Positions 23,210 through 36,574 of a DNA stretch of 64,000 nt are shown here, piece by piece. The notes under the pieces were generated by a model. It did not search any database. It saw nothing but the letters and a program-made list of their open reading frames with translations, and was not told where the DNA came from. The position numbers and the translations under genes are program-made. Positions within the stretch are counted from its first letter, which is position 1. Each line of letters opens with the position of its first letter. The stretch is from Hydractinia symbiolongicarpus (Eukaryota; Cnidaria; Hydrozoa; Anthoathecata; Hydractiniidae). The stretch covers positions 12,423,501-12,487,500 of the forward strand of contig NC_079886.1 of assembly GCF_029227915.1 (NCBI RefSeq). The letters are read 5' to 3'.

Positions 23210-24662
23210 GCACAGTGCTATAAAGGCTGTAATATGGCCTTTTGCAGTCAAATAAAAGCCTGACACGTAAATCACGCGGTTTCACCTGCCTGCGCAGGTT
23301 TCCATTGGACTAGACGCTCCAGTCTCAATGCGCTACAACGTTCAAAGTCGTTTTCACTGGCGCCGTTGCCTTAGAACACTCTTAACTACGTGCACAGTCC
23401 AATAAAGGGTGTAATATAGCCTTTTGCAGTCTAATAAAGCCCTCACACGAAAATCACGTGCTTCCATCTGCCTGTGCAGGTTACCATTGGCCTAGTCCTT
23501 CCCGTCTCAATGCACTACAACGTCCTAAGTCGTTTTCCTTAGCGCCATCGATTTAGAACTACGTGCATCGTCCTCTAAAGGCTGTAATATGGCCTTTTGC
23601 AGTCTAATAAATGCCTCATACGTAATTAACGTGGTTCCATCTGCCTGTACAGGTTACCATTGCACTGTTCTTTCCAGTCTTAATGCGCTCCAATGTCCCA
23701 AGTTGTTTTCATTAGCGCCGTTGCCTTACAACTCTCTTAACTACGTGCACAGTCCTATAAAGGCTGTAATATGGCCTTTTGCAGTCTAATAAAGGCCTCA
23801 CACGAAAATCACGTGCTTCCATCTGCCTGTGCAGGTTACCATTGGCCTAGTCCTTCCAGTCTCAATGCACTACAACGTCCCAAGTCGTTTTCCTTAGCGC
23901 CGTCGATTTAGAACTACGTGCATCGTCCTCTAAAGGCTGTAATATGGCCTTTTGCAGTCTAATAAATGCCTCATACGTAATTAACGTGGTTCCATCTGCC
24001 TGTGCAGGTTACCATTGCACTGTTCTTTCCAGTCTCATGCGCTACGGCGTCCAAAGTCCATTTCATTAGCGCCATTGTCTTACAACACTCTTAACTACGT
24101 GCACAGTCCAATAATGGGTGTATAGCGATTTGCAGTCTAATAAAGTCCGCACACGAAAATCACGTGCTTCCATCTGCCTGTGCAGGTTACCATTGGCCTA
24201 GTCCTTCCAGTCTCAATGCACTACAACGTCTCAAGTCGTTTTCCTTAGCGCCGTCGATTTTGAACTACGTGCATCGTCCTCTAAAGGCTGTAATATGGCC
24301 TTTTGCAGTCTAATAAATGCCTCACACGTAAATCACGTGGTTTTACCTGCCTGCGCAGGTTACCATTGGACTAGTCCTTCCAGTCTCAATGCGCTACAAC
24401 GTCCCAAGTCGTTTTCATTAGCGCCGTTGCCTTACAACACTCTTAACTACGTGCACAGTCCTATAAAGACCGTAATATACCTTTTTGCAGTCCAATAAAG
24501 TCCGCACACGTAAATCACGTGGTTCCATCTGCCTGCGCAGGTTACCATTGGACTTGTCGTTCCAGTCTCAATGCGCTACCACGTCCCAAGTCGTTTTCAT
24601 TAGCGGCTTTGTCTTAGAACACTCTTAACCACGTGCAGAGTCCTATAAAGGCTGTAATATGG
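23210..24662 (+). repeat. 1606-bp HOR, copy 2
   Basis: This is the second copy of 21600-23056, with the same order of three 173-bp monomers. A few base differences are seen: GCCATCG versus GCCGTCG at about 23546, TACGGCG versus TACCGCG at about 24044, and ATTTTGAAC versus ATTTAGAAC at about 24258. It diverges near 24660. Confidence 0.87.
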
Positions 24663-26045
24663 CCTTTTGCAGTCTAATAAAGGCCTCACACGAAAATCAC
24701 GTGCTTCCATTTGCCTGTGCAGGTTACCATTGGCCTAGTCCTTCCAGTCTCAATGCACTACAACGTCCCAAGTCGTTTTCCTTAGCGCCGTCGATTTAGA
24801 ACTACGTGCATCGTCCTCTAAAGGCTGTAATATGGCCTTTTGCAGTCTAATAAATGCCTCATACGTAATTAACGTTTTTCCATCTGCCTATGCAGGTTAC
24901 CATTGCACTGTTCTTTCCAGTCTCATGCGCTACCACGTCCAAAGTCCATTTCATTAGCGCCATTGCCTTACAACACTCTTAACTACGTGCACAGTCCAAT
25001 AAAGGGTGTATAGCGATTTGCAGTCTAAAAAAGGCCTCACACGTAAATCACGTGGTTTTACCTGCCTGCGCAGGTTACCATTGGACTAGTCCTTCCAGTC
25101 TCAATGCGCTACAACGTCCCAAGTCGTTTTCATTAGCGCCGTTGCCTTACAACACTCTTAACTACGTGCACAGTCCTATAAAGACCGTAATATACCTTTT
25201 TGCAGTCCAATAAAGTCCGCACACGTAAATCACGTGGTTCCCTCTGCCTGCACAGGTTACCATTGGACTAGTCCTTCCAGTCCCAATGCGCTACAACGTC
25301 CCAAGTCGTTTTCATTAGCTCCGTTGCCTTAGAACACTCTTAACTACGTGCACAGTCCTATAAAGGCTGTAATATGGCCTTTTGCAGTCTAACAAAAGCC
25401 TCACACGTAAATCACGTGGTTCCATCTGCCTGTACAGGTTACCATTGGACTTGTCGTTCCAGTCTCAATGCGCTACCACGTCCCAAGTCGTTTTCATTAG
25501 CGCCGTTGTCTTAGAACACTCTTAACCACGTGCAGAGTCCTCTAAAGGGTGTAATATGGCCTTTTGCAGTCTAATAAATGCCTCATACGTAATTAACGTG
25601 GTTCCATCTGCCTGTACAGGTTACCATTGCACTGTTCTTTCCAGTCTTAATGCGCTCCAATGTCCCAAGTTGTTTTCATTAGCGCCGTTGCCTTAAAACA
25701 CTCTTAACTACGTGCACAGTCCTATAAAGGCTGTAATATGGCCTTTTGCAGTCTAATAAAGGCCTCACACGAAAATCACGTGCTTCCATCTGCCTGTGCA
25801 GGTTACCATTGGCCTAGTCCTTCCAGTCTCAATGCACTACAACGTCCCAAGTCGTTTTCCTTAGCGCCGTCAATTTAGAACTACGTGCATCGTCCTCTAA
25901 AGGCTGTAATATGGCCTTTTGCAGACTAATAAATGCCTCATACGTAATTAACGAGGTTCCATCTGCCTGTACAGGTTATCATTGCACTGTTCTTTCCAGT
26001 CTTAATGCGCTCCAATGTCCCAAGTTGTTTTCATTAGCGCCGTTG
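24663..26045 (+). repeat. Middle-subfamily monomers without a close tandem partner
   Basis: About eight monomers are of the same types as the 1606-bp units but in a different order, including two 173-bp deleted monomers (24797, 25876). Paired monomers of the ATACCTTTTTGCAGTCC type are also present. Only local similarities to neighbours are seen. Confidence 0.7.
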
Positions 26046-29000
26046 CCTTACAACTCTCTTAACTACGTGCACAGTCCTATAAAGGCTGTAATATGGCCTT
26101 TTGCAGTCTAATAAAAACCTCGCACGTCAATCACGCGGTTTAACCTGTCTGCGCAGGTTACCATTGGACTAGTCCTACCAGTCTCAATGCGCTACAACGT
26201 CCCAAGTCGTTTTCATTAGCGCCGTTGTCTTAGAACACTCTTAACCACGTGCAGAGTCCTATAAAGGCTGTAATATGGCGTTTTGCAGGCTAATAAAGGC
26301 CTCACTCGTAAATCACGTGGTTTATCTGTCTGCGCAGGTTACCATTGGCCTAGTCCTACCAGTCTCAATGCGCTACAACGTTCCTAGTCGTTTTTATTGG
26401 CGAATTCGCCTTACAACACTCTTACCTACGTGCACAGTGCTATAAAGGCTGTAATATGGCCTTTTGTAGTCTAATAAAGGCTTCACACGTAAATCACGCG
26501 GTTTCACCTGCCTGCGCAGGTTTCCATTGGACTAGACGCTCCAGTCTCAATGCGCTACAACGTTCAAAGTCGTTTTCATTGGCGTCGTTGCCTTAGAACA
26601 CTCTTAACTACGTGCACAGTCCAATAAAGGGTGTAATATAGCCTTTTGCAGTCTAATAAAGGCATCACACGAAAATCACGTGCTTCCATCTGCCTGTGCA
26701 GGTTACCATTGGCCTAGTCCTTCCAGTCTCAATGCACTACAACGTCCCAAGTCGTTTTCCTTAGCGCCGTCGATTTAGAACTACGTGCATCGTCCTCAAA
26801 AGGCTGTAATATGGCCTTTTGCAGTCTAATAAATGCCTCATACGTAATTAACGTGGTTCCATCTGCCTGTACAGGTTACCATTGCACTGTTCTTTCCAGT
26901 CTTAATGCGCTCCAATGTCCCAAGTTGTTTTCATTAGCGCCGTTGCCTTACAACTCTCTTAACTACGTGCACAGTCCTATAAAGGCTGTAATATGGCCTT
27001 TTGCAGTCTAATAAAGGCCTCACACGAAAATCACGTGCTTCCATCTGCCTGTGCAGGTTACCATTGGCCTAGTCCTTCCAGTCTCAATGCACTACAACGT
27101 CCCAAGTCGTTTTCCTTAGCACCGTCGATTTAGAACTACGTGCATCGTCCTCTAAAGGCTGTAATATGGCCTTTTGCAGTCTAATAAATGCCTCATACGT
27201 AATTAACGTGGTTCCATCTGCCTGTACAGGTTACCATTGCACTGTTCTTTCCAGTCTTAATGCGCTCCAATGTCCCAAGTTGTTTTCATTAGCGCCGTTG
27301 CCTTACAACTCTTTTAACTACGTGCACAGTCCTATAAAGGCTGTAATATGGCCTTTTGCAGTCTAATAAAAACCTCGCACGTCAATCACGCGGTTTCACC
27401 TGTCTGCGCAGGTTACCATTGGACTAGTCCTTCCAGTCTCAATGCGCTACAACGTCCCTAGTCTTTTTCATTGGCGAAGTTGCCTTACAACACTCTTAAC
27501 TACGTGCACAGTTCTATAAAGGCTGTAATATGGCCTTTTGCAGTCTAATAAAGGCTTCACACGTAAGTCACGCGGTTTCACGTGTCTGCACAGGTTACCA
27601 TTGGACTAGTCCTTCCAGTATCAATGCGCTAAAACGTCCCAAGTCGTTTTCATTAGCTCCGTTGCCTTACAACTCTCTTAACTACGTGCACAGTCCTATA
27701 AAGGCTGTAATATGGCCTTTTGCAGTCTAATAAAAACCTCGCACGTCAATCACGCGGTTTAACCTGTCTGCGCAGGTTACCATTGGACTAGTCCTACCAG
27801 TCTCAATGCGCTACAACGTCCCAAGTCGTTTTCATTAGCGCCGTTGTCTTAGAACACTCTTAACCACGTGCAGAGTCCTATAAAGGCTGTAATATGGCGT
27901 TTTGCAGGCTAATAAAGGCCTCACTCGTAAATCACGTGGTTTATCTGTCTGCGCAAGTTACCATTGGCCTAGTCCTACCAGTCTCAATGCGCTACAACGT
28001 TCCTAGTCGTTTTTATTGGCGAATTCGCCTTACAACACTCTTAACTACGTGCACAGTGCTATAAAGGCTGTAATATGGCCTTTTGTAGTCTAATAAAGGC
28101 TTCACACGTAAATCACGCGGTTTCACCTGCCTGCGCAGGTTTCCATTGGACTAGACGCTCCAGTCTCAATGCGCTACAACGTTCAAAGTCGTTTTCATTG
28201 GCGCCGTTGCCTTAGAACACTCTTAACTACGTGCACAGTCCAATAAAGGGTGTAATATAGCCTTTTGCAGTCTAATAAAGGCATCACACGAAAATCACGT
28301 GCTTCCATCTGCCTGTGCAGGTTACCATTGGCCTAGTCCTTCCAGTCTCAATGCACTACAACGTCCCAAGTCGTTTTCCTTAGCGCCGTCGATTTAGAAC
28401 TACGTGCATCGTCCTCAAAAGGCTGTAATATGGCCTTTTGCAGTCTAATAAATGCCTCATACGTAATTAACGTGGTTCCATCTGCCTGTACAGGTTACCA
28501 TTGCACTGTTCTTTCCAGTCTTAATGCGCTCCAATGTCCCAAGTTGTTTTCATTAGCGCCGTTGCCTTACAACTCTCTTAACTACGTGCACAGTCCTATA
28601 AAGGCTGTAATATGGCCTTTTGCAGTCTAATAAAGGCCTCACACGAAAATCACGTGCTTCCATCTGCCTGTGCAGGTTACCATTGGCCTAGTCCTTCCAG
28701 TCTCAATGCACTACAACGTCCCAAGTCGTTTTCCTTAGCACCGTCTATTTAGAACTACGTGCATCGTCCTCTAAAGGCTGTAATATGGCCTTTTGCAGTC
28801 TAATAAATGCCTCATACGTAATTAACGTGGTTCCATCTGCCTGTACAGGTTACCATTGCACTGTTCTTTCCAGTCTTAATGCGCTCCAATGTCCCAAGTT
28901 GTTTTCATTAGCGCCGTTGCCTTACAACTCTTTTAACTACGTGCACAGTCCTATAAAGGCTGTAATATGGCCTTTTGCAGTCTAATAAAAACCTCGCACG

Positions 29001-29285
29001 TCAATCACGCGGTTTCACCTGTCTGCGCAGGTTACCATTGGACTAGTCCTTCCAGTCTCAATGCGCTACAACGTCCCTAGTCGTTTTCATTGGCGAAGTT
29101 GCCTTACAACACTCTTAACTACGTGCACAGTTCTATAAAGGCTGTAATATGGCCTTTTGCAGTCTAATAAAGGCTTCACACGTAAGTCACGCGGTTTCAC
29201 GTGTCTGCACAGGTTACCATTGGACTAGTCCTTCCAGTCTCAATGCGCTAAAACGTCCCAAGTCGTTTTCATTAGCTCCGTTGCC
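26046..29285 (+). repeat. Tandem doublet of a 1619-bp 9-mer HOR
   Basis: Copies of about 26046-27664 and 27665-29285 are 1619 bp apart (ATGGCC at 26811 and 28430, 27166 and 28785; ATAAAAACCTCGCACG at 26111 and 27730). Each contains two 173-bp deleted monomers, which with small indels explains 9 x 182 - 19. The copies are very similar: TTACCTACG versus TTAACTACG near 26423 and GTCTATTTAG versus GTCGATTTAG near 28745 are among few differences. Confidence 0.9.
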
Positions 29286-29910
29286 TTAGAACACTCTTAA
29301 CTACGTGCACAGTCATATAAAGGCTGTAATATGGCCTTTTGCGGTCTAATTAAAGCCTCACACGTAAATCACGTGGTTCCATCTGCCTGCGCAGGTTACC
29401 ATTGGACTATTCCTTCCAGTCTCATTGCACTACAACGTTCCAAGTGGTTTTCCTCAGCGCTGTGGCCTTAGAACTCTCTTAACTATGTGCACAGTCCTAT
29501 AAAGACCTTAATATACCTTTTTGCAGTCCAATAAAGGCCGCACACGTAAGTCACGTGGTTTCACGTGTCTGCACAGGTTACCATTGGACTAGTCCCTCCA
29601 GTCTCAATGCGCTAAAACGTCCCAAGTCGTTTTCATTAGCTCCGTTGCCTTAGAACACTCTTAACTACGTGCACAGTCATATAAAGGCTGTAATATGGCC
29701 TTTTGCGGTCTAATAAAAGCCTCACACGTAAATCACGTGGTTCCATCTGCCTGCGCAGGTTACCATTGGACTATTCCTTCCAGTCTCAATGCACTACAAC
29801 GTTCCAAGTAGTTTTCCTCAGCGCTGTGGCCTTAGAACTCTCTTAACTATGTGCACAGTCCTATAAAGGCCGTAATATGGCTTTTTGCAGTCTAATAAAG
29901 GCTTCACACG
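29183..29910 (+). repeat. 364-bp dimer doublet
   Basis: TAAGTCACGYGG starts at 29183 and 29547, 364 bp apart. The second monomer of each dimer has the TTTTCCTCAGCGCTGTGG sequence that first becomes common here and dominates the right half of the array. The 3' tail differs (GACCTTAATATACC versus GGCCGTAATATGG). Confidence 0.8.
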
Positions 29911-31660
29911 TAAATCACGTGGTTTTAACCTGCCTGCGCAGGTTACCATTGGACTAGCCGTTCCAGTCTCCATGCGCTCCAACGCCCAGAGTTGTTTTCA
30001 TTAGCGCCGTTGCCTTACAACACTCTTAACTACGTGCAGAGTCCTATAAAGGCTGTAATATGGCGTTTTGCAGGCTAATAAAGGCCTCGCACGTAAATCA
30101 CGTGGTTTCACCTGTCTGCGCAGGTTACCATTGGCCTAGTCCTTCCAGTCTCAATGCGCTACAACGTTCAAAGTCGTTTTCATTGGCGCCGTTGCCTTAC
30201 AACACTCTTAACTACGTGCACAGTCCAATAAAGGGTGTAATATAGCCTTTTGCAGTCTAATAAAGGCCTCACACGAAAATCACGTGCTTCCATCTGCCTG
30301 TGCAGGTTACCATTGGCCTAGTCCTTCCAGTCTCAATGCGCTACAACGTCCCAAGTCGTTTTCATTAGTGCCATTGCATTAGAACACTCTTAACTACGTG
30401 CACAGTCCTCTAAATGCTGTATTATGGCCTTTTGCAGTCTAATAAAGGCTTCACACGTATTTAACGTTGTTCCATCTGCCTGTGCAGGTTACCATTGCAC
30501 TGTTCTTTCCAGTCTCATCCGCTACCACGTCCAAAGTCGTTTTCATTAGCGCCATTGCCTTACAACACTCTTAACTACGTGCACAGTCCTATAAAGGCTG
30601 TAATATGGCCTTTTGCAGTCTAATAAAAGCCTCGCAGGTAAATCACGTGGTTTCACCTGTCTGCGCAGGTTACCATTGGCCTAGTCCTTCCAGTCTCAAT
30701 GGGCTACAACGTTCAAAGTCGTTTTCATTGGCGCTGTTGCCTTACAACACTCTTAACTACGTGCACAGTCCAATAAAGGGTGTAATATAGCCTTTTGCAG
30801 TCTAATAAAGGCCTCACACGAAAATCACGTGCTTCCATCTGCCTGTGCAGGTTACCATTGGACTAGTCCTTCCAGTCCCAATGCACTACAACGTCCCAAG
30901 TTGTTTTCATTTGCTCCGTTGCCTTAGAACACTCTTAACTACGTGCACAGTCCTATAAAGGCTGTAATATGGCCTTCTGCAGTCTAACAAAAGCCTCACA
31001 CGTAAATCACGTGGTTCCATCTGCCTGCGCAGGTTACCATTGGACTATTCCTTCCAGTCTCATTGCACTACAACGTTCCAAGTGGTTTTCCTCAGCGCTG
31101 TGGCCTTAGAACTCTCTTAACTATGTGCACAGTCCTATAAAGACCTTAATATACCTTTTTGCAGTCCAATAAAGGCCGCACACGTAAATCACGCGGTTTC
31201 AGCTGCCTGCACTGGTTACCATTGGACTTGTCGTTCCAGTCTCAATGCACTACAACGTTCCAAGTGGTTTTCCTCAGCGCTGTGGCCTTAGAACTCTCTT
31301 AACTATGTGCACAGTCCTAAAATGGCCGTAATATGGCTTTTTGCAGTCTAATAAAGGCTTCACACGTAAATCACGTAGTTTCACCTGCCTGCGCAGGTTA
31401 TCATTGGACTAGTCCTTCCATTCTCAATGCGCTACAACGTCCCAAGTCGTTTTTATTAGCGCCGCTGCCTGACAATACTCTTAACTACGTGCACAGTCCT
31501 ATAATGGCCGTAATATGGCTTTTTGCAGTCTAATAAGGGCTTCACACCTAAATCACGTGGTTTCACCTGCCTGCGCAGGTTACCATTGGACTAGTCCTTC
31601 CAGTCTCAATGCGCTACAACGTCCCAAGTTGTTTTCATTAGCGCCGTTGCCTAGAACACT
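29911..31660 (+). repeat. Diverged monomers with a 545-bp trimer echo
   Basis: The monomer at 30060-30245 recurs at 30605-30790 (545 bp, 3-mer minus 1). The segment near 31010-31180 resembles 29375-29550. The remaining monomers are mixed types of the right-hand subfamily, with no tandem HOR. Confidence 0.7.
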
Positions 31661-33510
31661 CTTAACAACGTGCAAAGTCATATAAAGGTTGTAATATGGC
31701 TTTTTGCAGTCTAATAAAAGCCTCACACGTAAATCACGTGGTTCCATCTGCCTGCGCAGGTTACCATTGCACTATTCCTTCCAGTCTCAATGCACTACAA
31801 CGTTCCAAGTGGTTTTCCTCAGCGCTGTGGCCTTAGAACTCTCTTAACTATGTGCACAGTCCTATAAAGACCGTAATATACCTTTTTGCAGTCCAATAAA
31901 GGCCGCACACGTAAATCACGCGGTTTCAGCTGCCTGCACTGGTTACCGTTGGACTTGTCGTTCCAGTCTCAATGCGCTATCACGTCCCAAGTCGTTTTCA
32001 TTAGCGCCGCCGCCTTACAACACTCTTAACTACGTGCACAGTCCTATAAAGGCTGTAATATGGCCTTTTGCAGTCTAATGAAGGCCTTGCACGTAAATCA
32101 CGTGGTTTCACCTGCCTGCGCAGGTTACCATTGGACTATTCCTTCCTGTCTCAATGCACTACAACGTTTCAAGGGGTTTTCCTCAGCGCTGTGGCCTTAG
32201 AACTCTCTTAACTATGTGCATAGTCCTATAAAGGCCGTAATATGGCTTTTTGCAGTCTAATAAAGGCTTCACACGTAAATCACGTGGTTTCACCTGCCTG
32301 CGCAGGTTACCATTGGACTAGCCGTTCCAGTCTCAATGCGCTCTACCGTCCCAAGTCGTTTTCATTAGCGCCGTTGCCTTAGAACACTCTTAACTACGTG
32401 CACAGTCATATAAAGGCTGTAATATGGCCTTTTGCAGTCTAATAAAAGCCTCACACGTAAATCGCGTGGTTCCATCTGCCTGCGCAGGTTACCATTGGAC
32501 TATTCCTTCCAGTCTCATTGCACTACAACGTTCCAAGAGGTTTTCCTCAGCGCTGTGGCCTTATAACACTCTTAACTACGTGCACAGTCCTATAAAGGCT
32601 GTAATATGGCCTTTTGCAGTCTAAGGAAGGCCTTGCACGTAAATCACGTGGTTTCACCTGCCTGCACAGGTTACCATTGACTAGTCCTTCCAGTCTCAAT
32701 GCGCTACAGCGTCCAAAGTCGTTTTCATTAGCGCTGTTGCCTTACAACACTCCTAACTACGTGCACAGTCCAATAAAGGGTGTATAGCCATTTGCAGTCT
32801 AATAAAGGCCTCACACGTAAATCACGTGGTTTCACCTGTCTGCGCAGGTTACCATTGGACTAGTCCTTCCAGTCTCAATGCGCTACAACGTCCCAAGTCG
32901 TTTTCATTAGCGCCGTTGCCTTACAACACTCTTAACTACGTGCACAGTCCAATAAAGGGTGTATAGCCATTTGCAGTCTAATAAAGGCCTCACACGTAAA
33001 TCACGTGGTTTCACCTGCCTGCGCAGGTTACCATTGGACTAGTCCTTCCAGTCTCAATGCGCTACAACGTCGCAAGTCGTTTTTATTAGCGCCGTTGCCT
33101 TACAACACTCTTAACTACGTGCACAGTCCTATAATGACCGTAATATACCTTTTTGCAGTCCAATAAAGTCCGCACACGTAAATCACGTGGTTCCATCTGC
33201 CTGCGCAGGTTACCATTGGACTATTCCTGCCAGTCTCAATGCACTACAACGTTCCAAGTGGTTTTCCTCAGCGCTGTGGCCTTACAACACTGTTAACTAC
33301 GTGCACAGTCCTATAAAGGCTGTAACATGGCCTTTTGCAGTCTAACTAAAGCCTCACACGTAAATCTCGTTGTTCCATCTGCCTGCGCAGGTTACCATTG
33401 GACTGTTCCTTCTAGTCTCGATGCACTACAACGTTCCAAGTGGTTTTCCTCAGCGCTGTGGCCTTACAACACTCTTAACTACGTGCACAGTCCAATAAAG
33501 GGTGTATAGC
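31660..33510 (+). repeat. 2894-bp-spaced block, copy 1
   Basis: This matches 34553-36220. Markers are GTTACCGTTGGAC at about 31943 and 34837, CGTTTCAAGGGG near 32165 and 35059, and the 1-bp-short TTACCATTGACTAG at 32671 and 35565, all 2894 bp apart. Near 32950 one extra monomer is present here, so the offset falls to about 2712. The right part overlaps the large duplication described next. Confidence 0.8.
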
Positions 33511-34059
33511 CATTTGCAGTCTAATAAAGGCCTCACACGTAAATCACGTGGTTTCACCTGCCTGCGCCAGTTCCCATTGGACTAGTCCTTCCAGTCTCAA
33601 TGCGCTACAACGTCCCAAGTCGTTTTTATTAGCGTCATTGCATTAGAACACTCTTAAGTACGTGCACAGTCCTATAAAGGCTGTAATATGGCCTTTTGCA
33701 GTCTAACAAAAGCCTCACACGTAAATGACGTGGTTCCATCTGCCGCACAGGTTACCATTGGACTATTTCTAACAGTCTCAATGTGCTACAACGTCCCAAG
33801 TCGTTTTTATTAGCGCTGTTGCCTTACAACACTCTTAACTACGTGCACAGTGCAGTAAAGGGTGTAATATAGCCTTTTGCAGTCTAATAAATGCCTCACA
33901 CGTAAATCACGTGGTTCCATCTGTCTGCACAGGTTACCATTGCACTAGTCCTTCCAGTCTCAATGCGCTACAACGTCCCAAGTCGTTTTCATTAGGGCCA
34001 TTGCATTAGAAACTCTTAACTACGTGCACAGTCCCATAAAGGCTGTAATATGGCTTTTG

Positions 34060-34130
34060 TAGTCTAACAAAAGCCTCACACGTGAATCACGTGGTTCCAT
34101 CTGCCTGTGCAGGTTACCATTGGCCTAGTC
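34060..34130 (+). other. Hybrid-monomer junction (two-monomer deletion or the reciprocal gain)
   Basis: Up to about 34105 the sequence matches 41681 onward (GTGAATCACGTGG, CATCTGCCTG); from 34106 (TGTGCAGGTTACC) it matches 42068 onward. The partner holds both parental monomers plus one between them, 364 bp more. The break falls in or beside the palindrome CCTGYGCAGG. Confidence 0.88.
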
Positions 34131-35845
34131 CTTCCAGTCTCAATGTGCTACAACGTCCCAAGTCGTTTTCATTAGTGCCATTGCATTAGAACACTCTTAA
34201 CTACGTGCACAGTCCTATAAAGGCTGTAATATGGCCTTTTGCAGTCTAATAAAGGCTTCACACGTAATTAACGTTGTTCCATCTGCCTGTGCAGGTTACC
34301 ATTGCACTGTTCTTTTCAGTCTCATGCGCTACCACGTCCAAAGTCCATTTCATTAGCGCCATTGCCTTACAACACTCTTAACTACGTGCACAGTCCAATA
34401 AAGGGTGTATAGCGATTTGCAGTCTAATAAAGGCCTCACACGTAAATCACGTGGTTTTACCTGCCTGCACTGGTTACCATTGGACTTGTCGTTCCAGTCT
34501 CAATGCGCTACCACGTCCCAAGTCGTTTTCATTAGCGCCGTTGCCTAGAACACTCTTAACAACGTGCACAGTCATATAAAGGTTGTAATATGGCTTTTTG
34601 CAGTCTAATAAAAGCCTCACACGTAAATCACGTGGTTCCATCTGCCTGCGCAGGTTACCATTGGACTATTCTTTCAAGTCTCAATGCACTACAACGTTCC
34701 AAGTGGTTTTCCTCAGCGCTGTGGCCTAGGAACTCTCTTAACTATGTGCACAGTCCTATAAAGACCGTAATATACCTTTTTGCAGTCCAATAAAGGCCGC
34801 ACACGTAAATCACGCGGTTTCAGCTGCCTGCACTGGTTACCGTTGGACTTGTCGTTCCAGTCTCAATGCGCTATCACGTCCCAAGTCGTTTTCATTAGCG
34901 CCGCCGCCTTACAACACTCTTAACTACGTGCACAGTCCTATAAAGGCTGTAATATGGCCTTTTGCAGTCTAATAAAGGCCTTGCACGTAAATCACGTGGT
35001 TTCACCTGCCTGCGCAGGTTACCATTGGACTATTCCTTCCTGTCTCAATGCACTACAACGTTTCAAGGGGTTTTCCTCAGCGCTGTGGCCTTAGAACTCT
35101 CTTAACTATGTGCATAGTCCTATAAAGGCCGTAATATGGCTTTTTGCAGTCTAATAAAGGCTTCACATGTAAATCACGTGGTTTCACCTGCCTGCGCAGG
35201 TTACCATTGGACTAGCCGTTCCAGTCTCAATGCGCTCTACCGTCCCAAGTCGTTTTCATTAGCGCCGTTGCCTTAGAACACTCTTAACTACGTGCACAGT
35301 CATATAAAGGCTGTAATATGGCCTTTTGCAGTCTAATAAAAGCCTCACACGTAAATCGCGTGGTTTCATCTGCCTGCGCAGGTTACCATTGGACTATTCC
35401 TTCGAGTCTCATTGCACTACAACCTTCCAAGAGGTTTTCCTCAGCGCTGTGGCCTTAGAACTCTCTTAACTATGTGCACAGTCCTATAAAGGCCATAATA
35501 TGGCCTTTTGCAGTCTACTAAAGGCTTCACACGTAAATCACGTGGTTTCACCTGCCTGCGCAGGTTACCATTGACTAGTCCTTCCAGTCTCAATGCGCTA
35601 CAACGTCCAAAGTCGTTTTCATTAGCGCTGTTGCCTTACAACACTCCTAACTACGTGCACAGTCCAATAAAGGGTGTATAGCCATTTGCAGTCCAATAAA
35701 GGTCTCACACGTAAATCACGTGGTTTCACCTGTCTGCGCAGGTTACCATTGGACTAGTCCTTCCAGTCTCAATGCGCTACAACGTCCCAAGTCGTTTTCA
35801 TTAGCGCCGTTGCCTTACAACACTCTTAACTACGTGCACAGTCCT

Positions 35846-36574
35846 ATAAAGACCGTAATATACCTTTTTGCAGTCCAATAAAGTCCGCACACGTAAATCA
35901 CGTGGTTCCATCTGCCTGCGTAGGTTACCATTGGACTATTCCTGCCACTCTCAATGCACTACAACGTTCCAAGTGGTTTTCCTCAGCGCTGTGGCCTTAC
36001 AACACTCTTAACTACGTGCACAGTCCTATAAAGGCTGTAACATGGCCTTTTGCAGTCTAACAAAAGCCTCACACGTAAATCTCGTTGTTCCATCTGCCTG
36101 CGCAGGTTACCATTGGACTGTTCCTTCTAGTCTCGATGCACTACAACGTTCCAAGTGGTTTTCCTCAGCGCTGTGGCCTTACAACACTCTTAACTACGTG
36201 CACAGTCCTATAAAGACCGTAATATACCTTTTTGCAGTCCAATAAAGTCCGCACACGTAAATCACGTGGTTCCATCTGCCTGCGTAGGTTACCATTGGAC
36301 TATTCCTGCCACTCTCAATGCACTACAACGTTCCAAGTGGTTTTCCTCAGCGCTGTGGCCTTACAACACTCTTAACTACGTGCACAGTCCTATAAAGGCT
36401 GTAACATGGCCTTTTGCAGTCTAACAAAAGCCTCACACGTAAATCTCGTTGTTCCATCTGCCTGCGCAGGTTACCATTGGACTGTTCCTTCTAGTCTCGA
36501 TGCACTACAACGTTCCAAGTGGTTTTCCTCAGCGCTGTGGCCTTACAACACTCTTAACTACGTGCACAGTCCAA
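35846..36574 (+). repeat. 364-bp dimer doublet inside the large duplication
   Basis: The pair of monomers with ACCGTAATATACC and CTGTAACATGGCC occurs twice in a row here (ATGGCC at 36042 and 36406) and again at about 43808-44536. A single copy is at about 33130-33510. Dimer number therefore differs between related HORs. Confidence 0.85.

Larger units (their letters stand above)
21841..28770 (+). repeat. Lineage of twelve 173-bp monomers with one shared 9-bp deletion
   Basis: Normal TAGAACACTCTTAACTACG is shortened to TAGAACTACG, losing 9 bp between two AAC direct repeats. I find it at about 21948, 22303, 22654, 23554, 23909, 24258 (as TTGAACTACG), 24797, 25876, 26776, 27131, 28395 and 28750, and nowhere else. 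Each also carries GTCGATT or a close variant and TGCATCGTCCTC. The first, counted base by base from 21841 to 22013, is 173 bp. The lineage is confined to this part of the array. Confidence 0.92.
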
